This document shows positions 18,283-27,499 of a stretch of DNA of 62,731 bases, in pieces. Source of the stretch: Wukongarchaeum sp048886645 (GTDB lineage Archaea > Asgardarchaeota > Wukongarchaeia > Wukongarchaeales > Wukongarchaeaceae); the NCBI GenBank assembly GCA_048886645.1, contig JBHLKN010000001.1, positions 1 to 62,731 of the forward strand. Reading direction: 5' to 3'. Below the pieces are notes generated by a model. The model ran no database searches. It was not told the origin of the DNA and saw nothing but the letters and a program-made list of their open reading frames with translations. Both the position numbers and the translations under genes were made by a program. The first letter of the stretch is position 1; each line of letters opens with the position of its first letter.

Positions 18283-19171
18283 TTTCTAATTTAATAGCGT
18301 CTTGAGAATAAAGTTTCAAAAAATATCTGCAAACATCACTCAAAGAATGCCACCTTTTTAAATCAAAATAAAACTTTAGAATGGTTTTTGGTAGGTTTAA
18401 ATAAGATAAAGCTAATCTCTCTCCAAATTCCTCTATAAGCGCTTTTGAATTTCTCAAAATTTTCTTAACGTTAACAACCCTCGCTGTAACGCTTTGAGGA
18501 TAAAAAAAGATCAAAATCCCCATCACAAAAACATCAGGCGAGGCTCCCTCAACCAATGTCATAAGTGATTCTACCCCCTCCTTAAACCTAACACAATCCT
18601 CATCAACTTCTTTTTTACTATTTTCAAGCACTATTACAACAGAGGTCTTCCCAACATTCAAAACGAATAAATCTCTCGCTAACACTATTTCATTTGATAA
18701 TTTAGAAAACCTAGTCACATCATTTTTACCCGGGATATTTTCGACAATCTCATTTAATAAAGTAGAAGATGGCAAAGTTGCACATAACTGACTAACTATT
18801 TTTCCATTCTGAATAAACAAGATACATCCCGCCCCAGAAGGTTTTTGACCTTTAAGATTCAAAAAAAGCTCTATAACTTCTCGTTTTTCACATTTTTTAT
18901 CAATACCCACCACAGGGCGTTTTAGAGACGTAAATTCTTTTCTCTCTTCTGAAACAGTTTTTAGTGCGGTTCTACAATCTCTAACTGAGCCATTTTTATC
19001 CACTAAAAGGAACAACGAATGATCAGGAGCATGCTCATAAATAAATTCTGCTAATCCTCTTTTCTGTGCTTTTTCTAAAACAGCGGAAGGAATTTGCACC
19101 TCTAAAGTTTGCACACATTGATCACAACGGACCCATGCTCTGATAAAACCTACTCCGGATTCCCTTAACAA
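18269..19171 (-). CDS. Unknown 300-aa protein coupled to small GTPase
   Basis: I do not recognise the family. Residues 10-20 hold a CxxC pair (RCDQCVQTLEVQIP). The next 60 residues resemble a small alpha/beta domain (APDHSLFLLVDKNGSVRDCRTA). The middle (GAGCILFIQNGKIVSQLC ... LFVLNVGKTSVVIVLENS) has the strand pattern of Roadblock/longin-type modules that partner with Ras-like GTPases; this is inference. The C-terminal third is helical. It overlaps the GTPase gene by 7 nt and the V4R gene by 14 nt. It could be the GTPase effector or regulator in the cassette. Confidence 0.75.
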   Translation of the reverse strand: MLRESGVGFIRAWVRCDQCVQTLEVQIPSAVLEKAQKRGLAEFIYEHAPDHSLFLLVDKNGSVRDCRTALKTVSEERKEFTSLKRPVVGIDKKCEKREVIELFLNLKGQKPSGAGCILFIQNGKIVSQLCATLPSSTLLNEIVENIPGKNDVTRFSKLSNEIVLARDLFVLNVGKTSVVIVLENSKKEVDEDCVRFKEGVESLMTLVEGASPDVFVMGILIFFYPQSVTARVVNVKKILRNSKALIEEFGERLALSYLNLPKTILKFYFDLKRWHSLSDVCRYFLKLYSQDAIKLEIGRG

Positions 19172-19755
19172 GCATCTTTCCTCCCTTTAACGATCAGATC
19201 AAGCAACCTCATAAAAGGCTCTTCCACATTATGTCCCAAAACCGAAGAACAAAGTATATGCTCCTTTAAAGAAAACTGATCCATAAACTCTCTCAATGTT
19301 TCTTCATCGATCTTATTCTCAAAATCAATTTTTGTTCCGACAAGTAACTCGTATGGGCTTTTTTGCCCTTTCAAACTAAAGAAATCCCTCGCTTTTTCAA
19401 TCCATTTATTTAGCTCAAAAAGGGACAGAGGATTTGCTACATCATACACATAAGCTATGCCCATAGTACCGATAAGAAATGTTTCAGCAATAGACCAAAA
19501 CTGTTTTTGCCCTCCAAAATCCCATAAAGACAAAACTATCTTTTGCGAGTCAACCTTAATCTTTTTAATCGCAAAATCAATACCTAGTGTCATCTCATAT
19601 CCATTGTTCAATGTTTGGCCAGTGAACGCTTTCAATAAAGTACTTTTACCTACTCCCCCCTCCCCCAATAGGGCTATTTTAACAAAAAAACGCCCCTGAT
19701 TCATCCGTTCCTGTTTCTCTTTATTTGATAATTTTTTAACCGCGATAGCAGACAA
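19165..19755 (-). CDS. Ras/Rab-like small GTPase
   Basis: 196-aa Ras-superfamily GTPase with all G boxes: G1 GEGGVGKST near 32-40, a threonine in the switch I region (MTLGIDF), G3 WDFGGQ near 78 (DxxGQ with the catalytic Gln present), G4 GTKID near 140 and a G5-like SSV. It has no C-terminal prenylation cysteine motif beyond the final DAC. It is eukaryote-like in sequence and heads a five-gene overlapping cassette ending with two membrane proteins. The start is TTG at 19755 after GGCGG. A Roadblock protein that could act as its GAP or dimeric partner is at 57.3 kb. Confidence 0.9.
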   Translation of the reverse strand: MSAIAVKKLSNKEKQERMNQGRFFVKIALLGEGGVGKSTLLKAFTGQTLNNGYEMTLGIDFAIKKIKVDSQKIVLSLWDFGGQKQFWSIAETFLIGTMGIAYVYDVANPLSLFELNKWIEKARDFFSLKGQKSPYELLVGTKIDFENKIDEETLREFMDQFSLKEHILCSSVLGHNVEEPFMRLLDLIVKGRKDAC

Positions 19756-19937
19756 AATATCCGCCTCTCAAATGTTCGCCTCTTTTTAATTCCCAACCGA
19801 ATACCATGAAATAGGTTTTAAAGCCGACTCCTGTTTCAAGTCTACTAAGATATATTTGGGAAAGGTATTTAATCTCCCCTAATCTATAAACTAATACATC
19901 ACCTAACTTAAAACCTCGATCTCCCCGCTTAAAATCG

Positions 19938-20332
19938 TTAGAATGAAAGCATTCTTATCTTAGAGGGAAGTCTCCCTCCTCCCTCCTATAAAATAAAACA
20001 AATGTTAACCTACAAAGCCTTATGGGAAGAAGTTCCAGTGATCCCGTTAAACGAAACCTAAACCTCCAAACTATGTTGGAGATGCAGAAACCTTAAACAC
20101 CGAAATAAGGAAAAGATCGTTTAGGTGTAAGGATTGCGGGTTAGAATATAACCAAGACTTAAACGGAGCCATAAACATAGGCAACAGGCTCTTAAACTAC
20201 ATGCTTAAGAGCAGGGCGGCCGTGAACACGCCCCAAACCTCCCCAGAAAACACAGCTCCGAAGAAAGGAGACTTGATAACGTTTCAGAGTGCGAGGGAGG
20301 AAGCTCCCTGCAAAAGCTGGGAGTAGTTCACC
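19938..20332 (+). mobile_element. Remnant of IS200/IS605-type (TnpB) element
   Basis: The right part ends with GAGGGAGGAAGCTCCCTGC and GGGAGTAGTTCAC (20294-20331), the kind of right-end hairpin and terminus that I associate with archaeal IS605 elements, whose end also forms the guide-like omega RNA. The left part has hairpin-forming GAATG-AAA-GCATTC (19940-19953) and GAGGGAAGTCTCCCTCC (19964-19980), echoing the right end. No tnpA is present. Only the 3' end of tnpB remains. Left boundary is approximate. Confidence 0.65.
20002..20326 (+). pseudogene. tnpB: tnpB 3' remnant (zinc ribbon and last RuvC motif), broken
   Basis: The frame starting at 20002 runs into a TAA, then continues with TSKLCWRCRNLKHRNKEKIV. 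After a frameshift near 20120 the other frame reads RCKDCGLEYNQDLNGAINIGNRLL to the stop at 20324-20326. CxxC...CxxC is the TnpB zinc ribbon, and DLNGAINI carries the third RuvC catalytic aspartate. Everything N-terminal of this is missing, so it cannot make an active nuclease. The following RNA end may still be transcribed. Confidence 0.85.
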
Positions 20333-20450
20333 GTTCTTTGCATAAATTAAACCGATAAGGTTTTAATAATAAAATGAACCAAAGATTAATGAAGAAATTC
20401 TTATCCCTACAAACTATAATACAAAAAAATCGTTAAAGTAGGAGAGTAAA

Positions 20451-21374
20451 ATGGTATTCTTTGAAAGCTTTGTAAGGGACTATTTGCCTCCTATCGGAGG
20501 TGAAGATACCGAATTTTTATTAATTAAACTATTTGTATGGACCCTTTTAATCGCAATCGTCATTTTTGTCGCTTTAACACGGTTTTTACTGATATCCAGA
20601 TACTCTGGGAGAGAACTTCCTGAAAAAGTTGAAAAAGTAGGTCTTCCTCTCAAAACCATATCTTCATTAAAAGCAGAGTCAAGAGAGATTATCTCCGTTT
20701 TAAACATAGAAAAACAGGCATTAAACACGGGTATAAGCGCGGTAGAACAGGTATATAAAAATGGCGAAATAAGTAGCGATGTATATGAAGAAATGAAAAA
20801 TACATACGCCGAAAGAATTCAAGAACTGGAAGAGGAGATCAAGAAACGTTTAGGAATGGCAGAAATTCGCAAATTAGAAGAGGAATTTGATAAAGTACGC
20901 ATAGGTTTCATGGAACCATTAAAAACAATCGCTCCTGGTGAAGAAGGTGAAATAGCAGAAATAAGTGAGCCAGAAACGTTGATTGAAGGAATAGAAGAAC
21001 TTTCAACCATTGAAGAGGAAGTAACACCAAAAACAATTCCTTCCCCTCCCCACGAAGAAGAGATTCCATCAATAGAAGAAGTTGTTGAACCTGCCAAAGT
21101 TAAAGAAGAAGAACTAATCGAAGAAGAAAAACCAGAAATAGAAGCACCACCAGCTCCCATAGAAGCCCCCGAAGTCGAAAAAGCAGAAGAAATACCAATA
21201 GAAGAAGAAAAACCTACACCTATTTCCCCACTTCCCGAGCTTAAAGAAGAACCAACAGTGACTGAAGCAGAGAAAACCGAAAAAATGTTTGCAAAATCAA
21301 CAAGCATAGCAGAATTAAGGTCAGAAATGCTAAAAGCACTAAAACGATTAAAAGGCTTTATGGAAACAGAATGA
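20451..21374 (+). CDS. Single-pass membrane protein with coiled coil and acidic tail, 307 aa
   Basis: One transmembrane helix lies near residues 24-45 (LFVWTLLIAIVIFVALTRFLL). A short basic segment follows, then a helical coiled-coil region of about 75-160 (KNTYAERIQELEEEIKKRLG). A long low-complexity Glu/Pro/Ala/Ile tail spans about 165-285, and the last 25 residues (SIAELRSEMLKALKRLKGFM) form an amphipathic basic helix. The start is ATG 20451 after GGAGAG. No family recognised. The long helical hairpin resembles adaptor or scaffold proteins. It stands alone between the IS remnant and rpiA, which is on the other strand. Confidence 0.8.
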   Translation: MVFFESFVRDYLPPIGGEDTEFLLIKLFVWTLLIAIVIFVALTRFLLISRYSGRELPEKVEKVGLPLKTISSLKAESREIISVLNIEKQALNTGISAVEQVYKNGEISSDVYEEMKNTYAERIQELEEEIKKRLGMAEIRKLEEEFDKVRIGFMEPLKTIAPGEEGEIAEISEPETLIEGIEELSTIEEEVTPKTIPSPPHEEEIPSIEEVVEPAKVKEEELIEEEKPEIEAPPAPIEAPEVEKAEEIPIEEEKPTPISPLPELKEEPTVTEAEKTEKMFAKSTSIAELRSEMLKALKRLKGFMETE

Positions 21375-21426
21375 AAACAAAAAATCTAAAAAAAGCAGTT
21401 ATTTACAAAATTTAAACAGTATAACT

Positions 21427-22125
21427 TTATTTTTGAGCCTTTATAACTACTTTTTGAGGCGTTGCAATTATCGCACAACTTACCATGTCGATAAAAAGTC
21501 CATTTTCAATAACACCGGGTATCAAGTTTAATTCTTTCTCCAAATTTTTTGGGTCTTTTATCTCATGAAACTTCACATCCAATATAAAGTTCCCATTATC
21601 TGTTATAACAGGACCAACTTTTCCCTTATTTGCAGCCCTTACCACAGGTTTCCCCCCCATACTTTCTATTCTCTTAACTACATGAGAAAAAGCAAAAGGA
21701 TGTACTTCAACAGGTACTGGATTTTTCTCTCCCAATCGTCCTACTAACTTACCTTCATCTGCAATAACCATAAACTCTTCTGCAGCGTCCGCAACTATTT
21801 TTTCTAAAAACAAACAACCCCCACCCCCTTTTATAAGGTTCAGATCCTGATCTATCTCATCCGCTCCATCAACTGCTAAATCTAAAGCCGAATATTCCTC
21901 CAATGTAGTTATTTTTATTCCTTTTTCTACAAGTTTAAACCTAGTATCATATGAAGAAGGAACCGTTAAAATCTCCAAATTATCCTTACTTATCCGCTTC
22001 CCCAACTCCTCTATAAAATAGGTTACAGTAGTACCACTTCCCACCCCCAGCACCATACCATCTTTTACATACTCTATAACCGCTTTAGCAGCCTTCATCT
22101 TTAGATTAACATCTAGATCACTCAA
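21427..22125 (-). CDS. rpiA: Ribose-5-phosphate isomerase A
   Basis: Interconverts ribose 5-phosphate and ribulose 5-phosphate. 232 aa, usual length. Motifs include GVGSGTT near 27-33 (phosphate binding), DLAVDGADEID near 83-93 and LIKGGGGCLFLEK near 97-109, which hold the catalytic Asp, Glu and Lys. It starts at ATG 22125. It is followed at its 3' end by the convergent 307-aa membrane protein gene and lies 170 bp downstream of ppdK. It supplies ribose phosphate for nucleotide synthesis. Confidence 0.96.
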   Translation of the reverse strand: MSDLDVNLKMKAAKAVIEYVKDGMVLGVGSGTTVTYFIEELGKRISKDNLEILTVPSSYDTRFKLVEKGIKITTLEEYSALDLAVDGADEIDQDLNLIKGGGGCLFLEKIVADAAEEFMVIADEGKLVGRLGEKNPVPVEVHPFAFSHVVKRIESMGGKPVVRAANKGKVGPVITDNGNFILDVKFHEIKDPKNLEKELNLIPGVIENGLFIDMVSCAIIATPQKVVIKAQK

Positions 22126-22296
22126 AACACATCATCCTCTCTATTCTTAACAAACAAAAAATTCCAATAAAAAATTACCCTTTACCAGAGATCCTTCCCA
22201 AAAAATCTGAAATATAAGTATAAAAAAAGGAAAAATTAAAACTTCTAGCGTTCTTCTTTAAAATAAAGAAAATATAGGAGAGTTTTTAGTTTTTAA

Positions 22297-25026
22297 CTAA
22301 TTTTCCCTGTTTTTTAGTGTTGCATGAGCTGCTGCCAATCTTGCAACAGGAACTCTAGGCGGTGAACAGCTAACATAGTCCAAACCAACATTGTAACAGA
22401 GTTCTATGCTTGGAGGATCGCCTCCTTGTTCACCGCAAATCCCTACCTCAAGCTTCAGGTCTACCGCTCTTCCTTCATCGACACACATCTTCATTAGTCG
22501 ACCTACACCAATAGGCTCTATCGTTACAAAAGGATCAGCTTGGAGGATGCCTTTTTCAATATAGAAAGGCAAAAACTTTGCAACATCATCTCTGCTGAAC
22601 CCCATAGTCATTTGGTGTAAATCATTAGTTCCAAAAGAGAAGAATTTTGCCCCAGCTTCCACTATTTCACCAGCAGTAAGCGCAGCCCTTGGAACCTCAA
22701 TCATAGTCCCGTTGTTGTAATGTATCTCCAAGCCATACTCTTTCATAACTTCTTTTGCGACTCTGTCGATGATTTCTTGTGCCAAAGCGAATTCCATAGC
22801 CATACCTACCACAGGTACCATAACCTGAGGAAATACTTTATGACCTTCTTTTATACACTCTGCAGCTGCCTCGAAAATTGCTCTTGATTGCATCTCTATG
22901 ATTTCTGGGTAGAACAAACAAAGCCTTGCCCCTCGAAATCCAAGCATAGGATTAAATTCTTTAAGTCCTTCAACTTTTCCAAGCATAGTATACTTATCTT
23001 CCAATTCTTCATCCGTTTTCCCTTCGAGTTTCGCATTATAGATCCCTTTAATTAAGTCTATCTCATTTGGCAAGAACTCATGAAGCGGTGGATCAAGTAA
23101 CCTAATAACCAAAGGATAAGGTTTCCCTGTTTTTCCGTCAACTGGTATTTCTTTGAAGTTATTCTTGAAATCTTCTTTTTGAAACGGTAAAAGCTCCATT
23201 ATTGCTTTATACCGTTCTTCTTCGTTATCAGCTAAGATAAACCGTTGAAACTCTTTCAAGTGTTCCATGAACATGTGTTCGGTCCTGCATAGACCTACAC
23301 CTTTTGCTCCGTATTGGATCGCCTGTCGAATTTGATCAGGTTTATCTGCGTTCGCTTTTACACCTATTTCGGCTACTTCATCACACCACTCTAACAGTGT
23401 CATCAGTTCTTCAGAAAGCTCTTCAGGGACTACAATAGGCAACTTTTCTTTGTATACTTTTCCACTAAAGCCGTCCAAAGTTATCCATTCTCGCTCGAAA
23501 ACCGCTAGACCATCTTCAGAAACAAGAGCTTTTTTTCCTCCTTTTTCCGTTATCTTCATACCAGAAGCTTCAGCTCCGACGATACACCTCTTGTTTATTT
23601 GTCGTGCAACTACAGCTGCGTGTGAAGTTAATCCACCTCTCATAGTCAAAATTCCTTGCGAAACCGCCATGCCATGGAAATCATCTGGAGATGTTTCAAG
23701 AGCTACCAAAATAGTAGATAATCCTTCTTCCTTCGCCATCCGTTCAGCAGTATCGGCATCAAAGGCAACAATACCAGTTGCAGCACCAGGTCCTGCAGGG
23801 GAACCTTTACCTAAGTAAGTAGCAGTTAAAGATTGACCACCTTCTATGTAGCGCCCTTTACTTTCATCTTCCCAAGCTACTCCAGGAAACATGCAGGTTT
23901 CTAAATCTATAGGTGTTACTTGCATGATTGCCTCTTCTTTGGTTATTATGCCTTCTTGATGGAGATCGTGTGCGATTTTTATGGCTGCTTTTCCAGTACG
24001 TTTACCGCTCCTTGTCTGTAATATGTATAACTTACCTTGCTCAAGAGTAAACTCTATGTCTTGAACGTCCTTATAGTGTCTTTCTAAAGTCTTACTTGTA
24101 TCAACTAGTTGGTCATAAGCTCTGGGCATATCACCAGATAAAGCACTTACTGGTTTCGGAGTTCTAATACCAGCTACTACGTCTTCTCCTTGTGCATCAG
24201 GCAAATATTCTCCGAAAAATTCATCCACGCCAGTAGCAGGATTGCGCGTAAAAACTACTCCGGTAGCACTATCGTTACCCATGTTGCCAAACACCATTGA
24301 TTGAACGTTTACTGCAGTTCCAAGGTCATGGGGTATTTTATGGTAATTCCGATATGATATGGCCCTAGGATTATCCCAACTTTCAAAAACAGTCTTAATC
24401 GCCTCTTCCAACTGTTCCCAAGGATCCTCAGGAAACGACAGTCCTGTCTCCCTCTCAACAAGCTCTTTAAACTCTTTAATAACTTCTTTCAAAACATCCG
24501 CAGACAATTCATAATCAAATTTAGCCCCAACTTTCTCTTTATACTTTTCAAAAACCTTGTCAAACTTCTCCCTCTTAATATCTAAAGCTACATCCCCAAA
24601 CATCATAACAAAACGACGATAAACATCGTAAACGAACCTCTCATCCCCCGTCTGCTTAATCAAACCTTTAATGGTTTCATCATTAAGACCCAAATTCAAT
24701 ATTGTATCCATCATTCCTGGCATAGAAATCGCACCACCACTCCTAACAGAAACCAATAAAGGATTCTCCGCATCTCCAAAATGCCTACCAAGCTTTTCCT
24801 CAACAGTATTCATAGCACGCCTAACTTCATCCATTAAACCTTCAGGAAGCATTTTATTAGCATATTCTTTACAAACATCAGTAGTTATGGTAAAACCAGG
24901 AGGTACAGGCAAACCCAATTGAGTCATAGTAGCCAAACCGGCGCCTTTCCCTCCTAACAATTTCTTATTAGTACCATCACCTTCCTCAAAAAGATAAACC
25001 CTCTTTTTTCCTATCCCCTGTTCCAT
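22297..25026 (-). CDS. ppdK: Pyruvate, phosphate dikinase
   Basis: Interconverts pyruvate + ATP + phosphate with phosphoenolpyruvate + AMP + pyrophosphate. 909 aa, full length. The N-terminal ATP-grasp domain has GGKGAGLATMTQLGLPVPPG and NYHKIPHDLGTAVNVQSM. The swivelling phosphohistidine domain has GGLTSHAAVVARQ near 450. The C-terminal PEP-binding TIM barrel has GLCRTEHMF, GFRGARLCL, FGTNDLHQMTMGFSRDD and GICGEQGGDP. The start is ATG 25026. The gene is GC-richer than its neighbours, as expected for a well-expressed central enzyme. A probable sRNA lies 180 bp upstream. Confidence 0.98.
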   Translation of the reverse strand: MEQGIGKKRVYLFEEGDGTNKKLLGGKGAGLATMTQLGLPVPPGFTITTDVCKEYANKMLPEGLMDEVRRAMNTVEEKLGRHFGDAENPLLVSVRSGGAISMPGMMDTILNLGLNDETIKGLIKQTGDERFVYDVYRRFVMMFGDVALDIKREKFDKVFEKYKEKVGAKFDYELSADVLKEVIKEFKELVERETGLSFPEDPWEQLEEAIKTVFESWDNPRAISYRNYHKIPHDLGTAVNVQSMVFGNMGNDSATGVVFTRNPATGVDEFFGEYLPDAQGEDVVAGIRTPKPVSALSGDMPRAYDQLVDTSKTLERHYKDVQDIEFTLEQGKLYILQTRSGKRTGKAAIKIAHDLHQEGIITKEEAIMQVTPIDLETCMFPGVAWEDESKGRYIEGGQSLTATYLGKGSPAGPGAATGIVAFDADTAERMAKEEGLSTILVALETSPDDFHGMAVSQGILTMRGGLTSHAAVVARQINKRCIVGAEASGMKITEKGGKKALVSEDGLAVFEREWITLDGFSGKVYKEKLPIVVPEELSEELMTLLEWCDEVAEIGVKANADKPDQIRQAIQYGAKGVGLCRTEHMFMEHLKEFQRFILADNEEERYKAIMELLPFQKEDFKNNFKEIPVDGKTGKPYPLVIRLLDPPLHEFLPNEIDLIKGIYNAKLEGKTDEELEDKYTMLGKVEGLKEFNPMLGFRGARLCLFYPEIIEMQSRAIFEAAAECIKEGHKVFPQVMVPVVGMAMEFALAQEIIDRVAKEVMKEYGLEIHYNNGTMIEVPRAALTAGEIVEAGAKFFSFGTNDLHQMTMGFSRDDVAKFLPFYIEKGILQADPFVTIEPIGVGRLMKMCVDEGRAVDLKLEVGICGEQGGDPPSIELCYNVGLDYVSCSPPRVPVARLAAAHATLKNREN

Positions 25027-25207
25027 ACCAAAAAACCTCCAAGAAAAGTGAAACTAAAAACCAAATAGATCAATTAGTGTTTTTTTAAGTAGAAAGTTTA
25101 TCTACTTAAATTTTATCTTCTCCAGACAAAGATAATAAACCCAATAAAATAATTTTTCTATTCAAAAAGTCTTCAAAAAAGAACTCTATGAAAAAGTGAC
25201 TTTTAGG

Positions 25208-25284
25208 AGGGGGGGCAAGTCGGCACTCAAGATCCCCTTCATCAATAATTCAGAGGGGTTAGAATCATCATTCCTGCCCCCTAA
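25208..25284 (-). ncRNA. Candidate C/D box sRNA between rpa and ppdK
   Basis: On the minus strand: terminal stem GGGGGCA (25281-25275) pairing TGCCCCC (25217-25211). Box C TGATGA is at 25270-25265, D' CTGA at 25253-25250, C' TGATGA at 25244-25239, and a D-like CCGA at 25223-25220. The C-to-D' guide is 11 nt (C'-to-D 15 nt), and the D'-C' spacer is 5 nt. This is the layout of archaeal 2'-O-methylation guides. The D box differs from CTGA, and the targets are not identified. Confidence 0.55.
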
Positions 25285-25362
25285 AAAATATTAAAAAATA
25301 TAAAACCAAATAAACTTTACTTTTATATCCAAACCAAACAAAAATGAGATTTTGTTAAGTTT

Positions 25363-27429
25363 TTAGGAACGGTCCAATTTTTCTAAAAAGCGATTTACTT
25401 CATCTTTAGCATTTACTTCCTCATAATCCACAATGAAAAACTCTAATTCTTCTGTTTGCTTGTTCTTTTTTACGCGCCCCCTAAGTATGAGCTCTTTACC
25501 AATAAAAGACTTAATCATATCCAACAAGCTTTCATGAGACTGTAACTTGTTAATGGTTTCATTTGCTTCTTTTGCGGTTATTCCTAAAAACTTTTCACCA
25601 ACATCTCCCGTAAAAATAGCCCGTATTCTACCTCTTCCATCATCTACAACTACTGCAAATAACATCCTTGGATTAGGATCAAGAACCTCTCCGTGTTCTC
25701 TACAAACAAATATTCCCTGTTCTTCCCCCTCTTCAACTTTTTTAAAACATTGATCACACGCCAAGTAGATAGGGCTCCTATCAAACACTCTAATTAATGT
25801 ACCTCTTATTTCACCGAGAACCCCCTCAGACAATTCCGCTATAGACCCCCTCTCCATCTCCCTGCTCTCTTCTTTTCTACTAATAAGCTCTTCAAGCTCG
25901 GGTATCTCTCCTCCTTCGTCTTCACTTAGCTGTTTAATTTCGCTAAAATCTCCCAAATGAACCTCAACCATCATAGTCCCCGGTTTCATATATCCGTGAC
26001 TTACCTCCAATATGTCGCCTTCTTTCATATCCAACAACTTATCCACCCAATCCCCCCAAGCTACTAATCTAGCAACACCCGTTTCATCACCAATTTTTAA
26101 ACTGAAAACCTTGCCTTCAGAACCATCTGCTCTAACAAACTCTCTTACATCGAAAATTTCCACAACCCTCCCGATAAGATTCACATCCCCTGCTGTAGTT
26201 TCAATTTCATCTATCTTAACCATTCTCAAAGGTTCTACATCCAAATCCTCAGAAACAACCTCTATCTCACACCGACCTCCCACACGAACCTCCAACCCCA
26301 TAAACCCCTCCCTAACATAAGCACCTCTCAAAACAACAACATCCCCCTCTCCAACATTAAACTCTCTTATCTTATCCCCCCACACAGTTGCCTTAATAAT
26401 CCCTGTATCATCACCAACAAGCGTACTAAGAACCTGGCCTGAACTTCCATCCTTCCTATGAAAAACTCTTTCTTCTTCTCTTTTTAACACTTTAACTTTC
26501 AATTCAATTCCATTCATCCCATCTTTCAAATCACAAACCTTTACCTGGCCAACCCCCGTAAAAGTTTCAAGAGACTCAACTATTCTCCCCAAAACTATTT
26601 TATCAGTTTTGCTAACCCTAGTCCTCTTACCGACATGAATCTCAGTAGCGCCCCCTAATCCACTACGCGTATAACCCCCCTCGATTAAAACAGTATTTCC
26701 TTCCTTAAAATCGAAAATTTCATCAACACGCTCATCCCAAAAAGTCACCCTAACAATCCCCGTCTCATCCCCTATTCTAATCGAAGCAACTCGTCCCATA
26801 GAACCGTCCTTCTTAGTATAATTTGAAACCTTGCCTATTTCAGTAACCTTACCCACAGTATCAATATCCCGCATACCGGGATCCAAATCCACAACACTAT
26901 AACCCCTACCCGGATCAGGAAACTTAGACACATCGATATCTTCAGGATTATGCTCAATACTCCCCGAACTACCCAAATGTATCTCCAAAGCTCTCTCTCT
27001 GCCCTCCCTAGTAACCCCAGAAACTATCCTCACTATATCCCCCCTCTCAAAACCTTCTGTCCTCCTAACCTGTTCATTCCACAAAACCAAAACAGCTTTC
27101 CCAGAATTATCTGCCAATAAAGCATTAACAACAACCCCCATTCCCCCATCAGACCTCACAAAATATACAGGCGCATAAATCTTCATAATACGCGCTTCAA
27201 CGGTTATATTACTTAAACCAGGCACCAAATCTCCCATTTTTAAGCTTTCAGAAACACCTCTCAGTATATCCACTCCCAACTCTTGAGCAACAATATGTGC
27301 CGCACCATCCTCAGAAACTAACTCATTAAGTTCCTTCCTTTTCTCCAAAATCAACTCCCAAACCTCATCCTTAGACTTCCCAGTTTTCTCACAAATCTTC
27401 CTTATTTTTTCCTCCAAAGAAGGATCAGT
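25363..27429 (-). CDS. rpa: Replication protein A, single-chain with four OB folds and zinc finger
   Basis: Single-stranded DNA-binding protein for replication and repair. Four tandem OB-fold repeats are visible. Their DG-containing signatures include RSDGGMGVVVNALLADNSG, KKDGSMGRVASIRIGDETG, RKDGSSGQVLSTLVGDDTG and RADGSEGKVFSLKIGDETG. A fifth, zinc-finger-bearing domain at about 560-660 follows (ACDQC ... FVCREHGEV). I choose the TTG at 27429 as start: GGTGG lies upstream and the protein then begins TDPSLEEKIRKICEKTGKS, whereas the longer frame to 27486 adds 19 hydrophobic residues. It lies 13 bp after moaA on the same strand. Confidence 0.9.
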   Translation of the reverse strand, partial: TDPSLEEKIRKICEKTGKSKDEVWELILEKRKELNELVSEDGAAHIVAQELGVDILRGVSESLKMGDLVPGLSNITVEARIMKIYAPVYFVRSDGGMGVVVNALLADNSGKAVLVLWNEQVRRTEGFERGDIVRIVSGVTREGRERALEIHLGSSGSIEHNPEDIDVSKFPDPGRGYSVVDLDPGMRDIDTVGKVTEIGKVSNYTKKDGSMGRVASIRIGDETGIVRVTFWDERVDEIFDFKEGNTVLIEGGYTRSGLGGATEIHVGKRTRVSKTDKIVLGRIVESLETFTGVGQVKVCDLKDGMNGIELKVKVLKREEERVFHRKDGSSGQVLSTLVGDDTGIIKATVWGDKIREFNVGEGDVVVLRGAYVREGFMGLEVRVGGRCEIEVVSEDLDVEPLRMVKIDEIETTAGDVNLIGRVVEIFDVREFVRADGSEGKVFSLKIGDETGVARLVAWGDWVDKLLDMKEGDILEVSHGYMKPGTMMVEVHLGDFSEIKQLSEDEGGEIPELEELISRKEESREMERGSIAELSEGVLGEIRGTLIRVFDRSPIYLACDQCFKKVEEGEEQGIFVCREHGEVLDPNPRMLFAVVVDDGRGRIRAIFTGDVGEKFLGITAKEANETINKLQSHESLLDMIKSFIGKELILRGRVKKNKQTEELEFFIVDYEEVNAKDEVNRFLEKLDRS

Positions 27430-27499
27430 CAAAAAACGCCACCACCAAACAAACAATAAACTCTCAATATCTAATAATATATACAACTATTTTTAAAAA

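Noticed and set aside
25201..25290. A plus-strand riboswitch-like hairpin
   Set aside because: Both neighbouring genes are on the minus strand, and the C, D' and C' boxes appear only on that strand.
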